Shown: piece after piece, positions 26,437 through 31,188 of the stretch
Numbering within the stretch: position 1 is the stretch's first letter
How the letters are laid out: each line of letters starts with the position of its first letter
DNA from: Bacillota bacterium
Lineage (GTDB): Bacteria > Bacillota_A > Clostridia > Clostridiales > Clostridiaceae
Assembly: GCA_021837545.1 (NCBI GenBank)
Contig: JAKBFR010000018.1
Location: 1-31,188, forward strand
Direction: 5' to 3'
Length of the DNA stretch: 31,188 bases
The notes under the pieces: model-generated
The model's database searches: none
What the model was told of the DNA's origin: nothing
What the model saw: only the letters and a program-made list of their open reading frames with translations
Translations under genes and position numbers: made by a program

Positions 26437-27177
26437 TTAAAGTAACATTATAGAAGAAAACATTCTACCATAAGATCCTTGTGATTTCCTATATGAATGT
26501 AATTTAATGTCATTACTGCAATATGTGCATAAATTCAAGCTATTTATATTATAATCTTTTACTCCAGCTTTTTTCAAATCAGATATTATACATGCTTCTA
26601 AATCAAGATTATTCTTATTAAATAACTCTTCTTCACTCATTGTTGTTTTTTTCTCTATAAATTTCAATTTTAGTTCTTCTGAAACTTCATAACAACATTT
26701 CTTAATATGCGGACCTATATATGCTTTAATATTAACTTCATTTATATTGAATTCAGACTTCATTTTTTCAATAGTTTTTAGTGTAATTGATTCAAAAGTT
26801 CCTTTCCACCCACTGTGAATTGCAGCTATAACTTCTTTTTCTTCATCTATCAATATAACAGGTACACAGTCTGCAGTAAAAACTCCAATAATAACATTTT
26901 TTTCATTTGTTATTATTGCATCTCCTTCTTCATCCTTAATACTTTTCCCATTACATGTGTATTTTAATATCTTATCACTATGAATTTGTTTAAGATATAT
27001 AATATCTTTCCCATTGAATTCTTTTTTCAATGAATTAAGTTCTTTTATTCCATCTTTTGTATTTCTATTAAAACTTCTTTCCTTCTCAGCATTTGTAAAT
27101 ACAATTTGAGATTTATCACTATCTATTATAACAAAATCATCTTTTTTCTTTAATAATTTAATATCTAATTTATTCAA
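26437..27177 (-). CDS. pgeF: PgeF/YfiH laccase-domain purine nucleoside phosphorylase family
   Basis: The 246-residue protein belongs to the YfiH/YlmD family (multicopper polyphenol oxidase fold), now linked to peptidoglycan-editing and to purine nucleoside cleavage. Zinc or copper ligands appear in IHSGWKGT, TADCVPV and IGPHIKKCCYEV. The TTG at 27177 is chosen because GGAGG lies six bases upstream. It lies near nrdR and sporulation sigma genes, as ylmD does in Bacillus, and probably heads pgeF-phoB-phoR. The exact activity is uncertain. Confidence 0.88.
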   Translation of the reverse strand: MNKLDIKLLKKKDDFVIIDSDKSQIVFTNAEKERSFNRNTKDGIKELNSLKKEFNGKDIIYLKQIHSDKILKYTCNGKSIKDEEGDAIITNEKNVIIGVFTADCVPVILIDEEKEVIAAIHSGWKGTFESITLKTIEKMKSEFNINEVNIKAYIGPHIKKCCYEVSEELKLKFIEKKTTMSEEELFNKNNLDLEACIISDLKKAGVKDYNINSLNLCTYCSNDIKLHSYRKSQGSYGRMFSSIMLL

Positions 27178-27362
27178 TCTAATCCTCCATAAAATTTATA
27201 TTACAAAAAATTCTCAGAACTTTCTTAACACAAGTTCTTATATATTATCGATTGTAAAACTCCTAATTCCAAAATATATCTTATAATCTAATATTAACAT
27301 TCTATTTACTATTTATCACCTTTATTAACTAAAGTTTAACTTATATATAACATTATAAGAAA

Positions 27363-27395
27363 AAGGATGTTGAAATTATATTTTTCAACATCCTT
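27363..27395 (-). terminator. nrdR intrinsic terminator
   Basis: Perfect 13-bp arms AAGGATGTTGAAA (27363-27375) and TTTCAACATCCTT (27383-27395) surround a 7-base loop, and TTTTC follows on the minus strand. It lies 7 bases after the nrdR stop. Confidence 0.88.
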
Positions 27396-27401
27396 ACATG
27401 A

Positions 27402-27851
27402 TTATGTTATAAGATTTTTTATTTCTTCTAGAAAAGTATTTATGTCCTTGAATTGTCTGTAAACTGATGCGAATCTTACATATGATATTTCATCTAAATC
27501 CTTCAGTCTAGCCATAACCATTTCTCCTATATCCTTTGATGGAATTTCTGTAAGCATACTATTAGAAATTGTCTTTTCTATATCATATGCCATATCTTCA
27601 ATTTGTTTTCTAGATATAGGTCTTTTTTGACATGCTATAATTAGGCCATTAATTATTTTTTCTTTGTTGAAATTTTCTCTAGTCAAGTCCTTTTTTATCA
27701 CTAAAATAGGAAAATCCTCTATTTTTTCATAAGTAGTATATCGTTTAGAACATTTTAAGCATTCTCTTCTTCTTCTAATCGTTGTGTTATCATCTGTTGA
27801 TCTAGAATCAACAACCTTACTTTCTTCAAATCCGCAAAATGGACATTTCAT
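27402..27851 (-). CDS. nrdR: ribonucleotide reductase repressor NrdR
   Basis: NrdR represses ribonucleotide reductase genes by sensing dNTP/ATP levels. The start is set at the ATG at 27851, which gives MKCPFCG and 149 residues, the family length. An AGAGGTGG site lies eight bases upstream, and a longer frame upstream lacks support. The zinc ribbon has C3, C6, C31 and C34, followed by an ATP-cone domain from about residue 49. It follows ylmC by 71 bases and ends at a strong hairpin. Confidence 0.96.
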   Translation of the reverse strand: MKCPFCGFEESKVVDSRSTDDNTTIRRRRECLKCSKRYTTYEKIEDFPILVIKKDLTRENFNKEKIINGLIIACQKRPISRKQIEDMAYDIEKTISNSMLTEIPSKDIGEMVMARLKDLDEISYVRFASVYRQFKDINTFLEEIKNLIT

Positions 27852-27922
27852 ACATTCACCCACCTCTTTGCTTTCGTGTATATAAATCTTATAATTATTA
27901 TACATATATTTTTGAAATATGG

Positions 27923-28186
27923 CTATATATTGTTAACATTTCCTTCATCTTTTGTTTTTACCAATATAACATCAGTTCCTATTTTAATTATATCTTTCCA
28001 CAAGATTTCTTTTTCATCGTCTTTTCCAAACCATGACTTTATTTCTCCAGGCAATATTAACGAAATTATTTTATTATCATCACAGTTTATTTTGAAATCT
28101 TTTATAAATCCTATTTTGCTTCCTGTTAATATATCTATTACTTCCATATTTCTCATAGCATTTAGTGAATGTAGTTCTAAATCCAT
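27923..28186 (-). CDS. ylmC: YlmC/YmxH family PRC-barrel sporulation protein
   Basis: The 87-residue protein is a single PRC-barrel domain ([22 protein letters not shown] as the core, in two parts [11 protein letters not shown] and FIKDFKIN). It has the [15 protein letters not shown] stretch typical of YlmC/YmxH. Members of this family lie directly after sigG in many spore formers; their function is unknown. A GGGGGA site precedes the ATG. It lies 40 bases after sigG and is probably on the same transcript. Confidence 0.88.
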   Translation of the reverse strand: MDLELHSLNAMRNMEVIDILTGSKIGFIKDFKINCDDNKIISLILPGEIKSWFGKDDEKEILWKDIIKIGTDVILVKTKDEGNVNNI

Positions 28187-28226
28187 AATTATCCCCCATA
28201 ATTATACTATTATTAATATCTTATTT

Positions 28227-29000
28227 CTATACATGTTTTCTCATATGCTTTAAGGCTGTTTTTTCTAACCTTGAAACTTGTGCTTGTGAAATTCCAATTT
28301 CATCTGCAACTTCCATTTGCGTTCTTCCATTAAAAAATCTTAAATTTAATATTAACTTTTCTCTATCATTGAGCTTCTTCATTGCTTCTTTAATGGAAAT
28401 GTTTTCGAGCCAATGTTCATCTGTGTTTTTAGAATCACTTATTTGATCCATTACATATATGGCATCTCCGCCATCATGATAAATCGGTTCAAATAACGAT
28501 ACTGGATCTTGTATTGCATCTAACGCAAATACCACTTCTTCTCTTGGCAATTCAAGTTCTTTTGCAATTTGCGAGATAGTTGGTTCTTTATTATTATCTT
28601 TTATAAACCTCTCTCTCATAATCAAAGCTTTATACGCAATATCTCTAAGCGATCTGCTAACCCTAATAGAATTATTATCTCTTAAATATCTTCTAATTTC
28701 TCCAATTATCATTGGCACTGCATAAGTTGAAAATTTAACATTTTGAGATAAATCAAAATTATCTATTGACTTCATAAGTCCTATACAACCAACTTGAAAT
28801 AAATCATCAATGTTTTCTCCTCTATTGTTAAACCTTTTAATAACACTAAGTACTAATCTTAAATTTCCCTTTATGAAAGTTTCTCTTGCACTTTTGTCTC
28901 CTGCATTCATCTGTAGAAAAAGTTGCTTTTTTTCTTTTTCTTTAAGTATAGGGAGTTTTGAAGTGTTAACGCCACATATTTCTACTTTGTTAATTATCAC
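28227..29000 (-). CDS. sigG: late forespore sigma factor SigG
   Basis: SigG directs late forespore transcription after engulfment. The GTG at 29000 is chosen because GAAGGGG lies nine bases upstream, giving 257 residues; an upstream in-frame TTG (29009) directly abuts that site. The N-terminus includes the SigG signature NKVEICGVNTSKLP, the region that binds anti-sigma factors. Region 2 is in LRLVLSVIKRF to KFSTYAVPMIIGEIRR, and region 4 contains RTQMEVADEIGISQAQVSRLEKTALKHMR. A SigF/SigG-type promoter lies at 29042-29071. Read-through from sigE is also possible. Confidence 0.97.
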   Translation of the reverse strand: MIINKVEICGVNTSKLPILKEKEKKQLFLQMNAGDKSARETFIKGNLRLVLSVIKRFNNRGENIDDLFQVGCIGLMKSIDNFDLSQNVKFSTYAVPMIIGEIRRYLRDNNSIRVSRSLRDIAYKALIMRERFIKDNNKEPTISQIAKELELPREEVVFALDAIQDPVSLFEPIYHDGGDAIYVMDQISDSKNTDEHWLENISIKEAMKKLNDREKLILNLRFFNGRTQMEVADEIGISQAQVSRLEKTALKHMRKHV

Positions 29001-29041
29001 AAGTATCAACCCCTTCGAAAGTAATAATCCATTGCATTAAA

Positions 29042-29071
29042 CATTATCTCCGATAGGTCATACTTTTATAC
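29042..29071 (-). promoter_or_regulatory. SigF/SigG-type promoter for sigG
   Basis: On the minus strand a -35 GTATA (29067-29071) and a -10 GGAGATAATG (29042-29051) are separated by 15 bp. This matches the forespore consensus (GYATA, GGnnAnAATA). It would give a leader of about 30 bases. Confidence 0.7.
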
Positions 29072-29082
29072 TTGAAGACAAG

Positions 29083-29790
29083 CTAAATCATTCTACTTAT
29101 TTCTTTTTTCAATCTTTTTATTATTTTCTTTTCTAATCTAGATATATACGATTGAGATATTCCAAGCATATCAGCTACTTCTTTTTGTGTCTTTTCTCTT
29201 GTTCCATTTAATCCAAATCTAAGACGTACTATTTCTTTTTCTCTTTCATTTAAACTTTTTAATGCTACAACTAATAACTGTTTATCAACTTCATCTTCTA
29301 TTAAATTGTATACTGTGTCATTTTCAGTGCCTAATATATCTGATAGTAAAAGTTCGTTTCCATCCCAATCAATATTTAGCGGTTCATAAAATGAAATTTC
29401 CGCTTTTACTTTACTGTTTCTTCTTAAATACATCAATATTTCGTTTTCTATACATCTTGATGCATAGGTTGCAAGCTTTATCTTCTTTTCTGGATTAAAG
29501 GTGTTTACAGCTTTAATAAGTCCAATAGTCCCAACAGATATTAAATCTTCTACATATACACCTGTATTTTCAAATTTTCTAGCTATATAAACAACTAATC
29601 TCAAATTTCTCTCAATTAATGTACCTCTAGTTTTTTCATCTCCATTATCTAATTTGTTTACTAATTCTTCTTCTTCATCCTTAGATAATGGCGGTGGCAG
29701 AGCATCATTTCCTCCAACGTAATATAATTTTCTTCTAAACAATTTAAATTTACATATTAACTTATTAAAAAACAGACTTAGTTTTTCCAT
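29083..29790 (-). CDS. sigE: pro-sigma-E, mother-cell sigma factor precursor
   Basis: SigE controls early mother-cell genes, including spoIVA. The 235-residue product has the membrane-associated pro-sequence ([20 protein letters not shown]) that SpoIIGA removes, followed by the processed start near [13 protein letters not shown]. Region 2 contains [16 protein letters not shown] and [18 protein letters not shown], and region 4 ends with [30 protein letters not shown]. The gene overlaps spoIIGA by 26 bases, so the protease and substrate are made together. Confidence 0.97.
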   Translation of the reverse strand: MEKLSLFFNKLICKFKLFRRKLYYVGGNDALPPPLSKDEEEELVNKLDNGDEKTRGTLIERNLRLVVYIARKFENTGVYVEDLISVGTIGLIKAVNTFNPEKKIKLATYASRCIENEILMYLRRNSKVKAEISFYEPLNIDWDGNELLLSDILGTENDTVYNLIEDEVDKQLLVVALKSLNEREKEIVRLRFGLNGTREKTQKEVADMLGISQSYISRLEKKIIKRLKKEISRMI

Positions 29791-30610
29791 ATATATCTCC
29801 CCCCTTATATGCTACTCCTCTTGATAATAAAGCATTGAACTCATGTTCACTACTTAACTCTTCTTTACACGGACATATTATTGCATCAATATTTTCATAT
29901 AAACAATCCTTTTTTTTTATTTTTATATTATTAACTCTTATACCTTTAAGCTTACCTCCATACCCAATTGAACTATAAAGTATATAATATATATTCTTGC
30001 CCTCAAAATTTATATGGCTTATTAAGTTTTCTTCGATTAAAATACACGGAAGATTAGTAATTGGCTCTCTTAGTTCATTTCCAGTATCTAAAAAACTTTT
30101 GAAACTATATTGTCTATCATCTACTTCAAATTCAATATTAAATGTAAAATTATTCGTAAATAATTTATCTTTGATATACTCTATAAATCTACTGTAAATT
30201 ATATATATAATCATTATCCCTAACATAATATATTTAACTGAATACTTTTCTATTTTAAATGTTTTCCCTAGTAACCATAAATTTTGCTTTAATGAAAATA
30301 AAAGACATACTCCACTTAAAGTAAATGTCATCATTAAAAATATTACTAGTAGTTTAATCATGTTGAAAATATTTGTCTTTCCATATACTAATCTAAGCAT
30401 TATGCAGGCTATTGCTAATTCACACGGTAAGCTAGATAAAATATTCAACTTAGGAATTAGTAAAACCATAGTATAAACTCCACCTATAAAACTAGACACT
30501 ATTAATGAAATCATCTTACATTTATGCTTTATACACTTCATAGTTAAAGTTAATAAAAAGAAATTTACTATACAATTCTCTAAAATCAAAACGTCAGCAT
30601 AAAATTCCAT
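29765..30610 (-). CDS. spoIIGA: pro-sigma-E processing protease SpoIIGA
   Basis: SpoIIGA is a membrane aspartic protease in the sporulation septum that activates pro-SigE after a forespore signal. The 281-residue protein has five hydrophobic segments in its first 145 residues and a soluble C-terminal protease domain with catalytic D175 in FLDTGNEL. The ATG at 30610 is preceded by GGAGGAG. It is first in the spoIIG operon, next to ftsZ as in most spore formers. Confidence 0.96.
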   Translation of the reverse strand: MEFYADVLILENCIVNFFLLTLTMKCIKHKCKMISLIVSSFIGGVYTMVLLIPKLNILSSLPCELAIACIMLRLVYGKTNIFNMIKLLVIFLMMTFTLSGVCLLFSLKQNLWLLGKTFKIEKYSVKYIMLGIMIIYIIYSRFIEYIKDKLFTNNFTFNIEFEVDDRQYSFKSFLDTGNELREPITNLPCILIEENLISHINFEGKNIYYILYSSIGYGGKLKGIRVNNIKIKKKDCLYENIDAIICPCKEELSSEHEFNALLSRGVAYKGGDIYGKTKSVF

Positions 30611-30640
30611 ATTTTAACTCCTCCAGTCTGTATGAATTTT

Positions 30641-30673
30641 ATTATATACTTATCTATCTTAAAAATTTGTCAT
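30641..30673 (-). promoter_or_regulatory. spoIIG-type promoter with over-long spacer
   Basis: On the minus strand ATGACA (30668-30673) and TATAAT (30641-30646) are 21 bp apart. The spoIIG promoter of Bacillus subtilis has a similarly long 22-bp spacer and requires Spo0A. On the plus strand TTTGTCATAA (30666-30675) over the -35 resembles a Spo0A box with mismatches. Confidence 0.55.
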
Positions 30674-30960
30674 AATAACATTAAATTAATTTGTTTTTTT
30701 AATTTAACTTTTTACATATACTTACACCATATTTTTTAGTTTACTTTTTTATATTTAAAACTAACTTAATATGTAGAAATAAATTCTTTTATCTTATATA
30801 AATTTGCTATAAAAAGTATAACAAAGTCCGACTTCTTAAATTTTATTTACTATATATATTGCAATTATCAATGTTCAATTTTCAGTGCTCAATTAATGAT
30901 GATAGTTTTAGATAATTCACTGTTAATTGTAGTTTATAAAATACAATGTATATAATTTCA

Positions 30961-31007
30961 AAAAAAATAACAGTCAATATATCATCTATATTGACTGTTA
31001 TTTTTTT
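30961..31007. terminator. bidirectional terminator between ftsZ and spoIIGA
   Basis: Arms 30961-30981 and 30987-31007 are perfect 21-bp reverse complements with a 5-base loop. Seven A and seven T at the feet give a U-run on either strand. It would end ftsZ transcripts about 100 bases after the stop codon. Confidence 0.93.
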
Positions 31008-31053
31008 AATTATGTCTTATATATGCATATGTTGCAGATTTAATTCTTCAGCG

Positions 31054-31078
31054 AAATTAAGTTACTGTAACTTAATTT
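31054..31078. repeat. perfect palindrome after ftsZ
   Basis: AAATTAAGTTAC (31054-31065) and GTAACTTAATTT (31067-31078) are exact inversions around one T. No T-run follows on either strand, so it looks more like a protein-binding site or RNA end-stabiliser than a terminator. Confidence 0.8.
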
Positions 31079-31110
31079 GTATGTAGATTATTTTTTACAA
31101 CATATATATT

Positions 31111-31188
31111 TTAATGTCTCTTTTGTCTTCTTAAAAAAACAGGTATATCCAAATCATCTGCTTCATAATTATTGGAACTTATTTCTGG
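31111..31188 (-). CDS. ftsZ: cell-division GTPase FtsZ, C-terminal fragment
   Basis: Only the last 25 residues and stop are in the window. They end YEADDLDIPVFLRRQKRH, the conserved FtsZ C-terminal peptide (D-IP-FLR-R) that binds FtsA, SepF and other division proteins. The rest lies beyond the right edge. Adjacency to spoIIGA supports the call. Confidence 0.92.
   Translation of the reverse strand, partial: PEISSNNYEADDLDIPVFLRRQKRH

Larger units (their letters stand above)
30611..31110. other. 500-bp gap between spoIIGA and ftsZ
   Basis: No gene is seen. It holds the spoIIGA promoter (30641-30673), a TCAAT-rich low-complexity stretch (30861-30897), a perfect bidirectional hairpin terminator (30961-31007) and a 25-bp palindrome (31054-31078). 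Confidence 0.8.

Noticed and set aside
27876..28253. Plus-strand open frame of 125 codons
   Set aside because: It is antisense to ylmC and the sigG end and consists of low-complexity hydrophobic residues.

Overview
The window is about 31 kb of AT-rich, low-GC Firmicute chromosome. It is most likely Clostridium sensu stricto (cluster I), perhaps near the C. beijerinckii/C. butyricum group. This rests on gene content and order (yicC-remA-gmk-rpoZ-coaBC-priA-def-fmt-rsmB-rlmN; ftsZ-spoIIGA-sigE-sigG; spoIVA), on a complete endospore gene set, on strong GGAGG-type ribosome binding sites with some GTG/TTG starts, and on very AT-rich intergenic DNA. Every recognised gene is on the minus strand except the two genes of one insertion element, so transcription runs from the right edge to the left.

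From right to left: the 3' end of ftsZ; the sporulation block spoIIGA-sigE-sigG, then ylmC/ymxH and nrdR; pgeF (yfiH/ylmD) with the phosphate two-component genes phoB-phoR; the phosphate transport operon pstS-pstC-pstA-pstB-phoU, followed by a second phoU with its own promoter; a PDZ/radical-SAM DUF512 gene, der and gpsA; a two-gene IS91-type element on the plus strand; spoIVA; a small PBECR-like nuclease-fold gene with a compact structured element behind it; the housekeeping operon yicC-remA-gmk-rpoZ-coaBC; and a second group priA-def-fmt-yugP-rsmB-rlmN that runs off the left edge.

How the genes fit together: the right side combines compartment-specific sporulation control (SpoIIGA processes pro-SigE; SigG acts in the forespore; SpoIVA is a SigE-dependent coat ATPase) with phosphate sensing (PhoR/PhoB, high-affinity Pst uptake, PhoU brakes). 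Triplicated TTAACAT-like boxes before pstS look like a Pho box. The left side is core translation, replication-restart and CoA biosynthesis.

The accessory content sits in four places. First, the IS91-like module (tyrosine recombinase plus HUH transposase), bounded by imperfect 26-bp inverted repeats, lies between gpsA and spoIVA. Second, the PBECR-like orphan and an 84-nt multi-hairpin RNA candidate closed by a 10-bp stem lie between spoIVA and yicC. Third, a 240-bp MITE-like inverted-repeat unit follows the second phoU. Fourth, a seven-copy 7-bp repeat occupies the priA leader. The structured RNA candidate is the best lead for something undescribed. It matches no riboswitch class I can recall, but I cannot run a covariance search.
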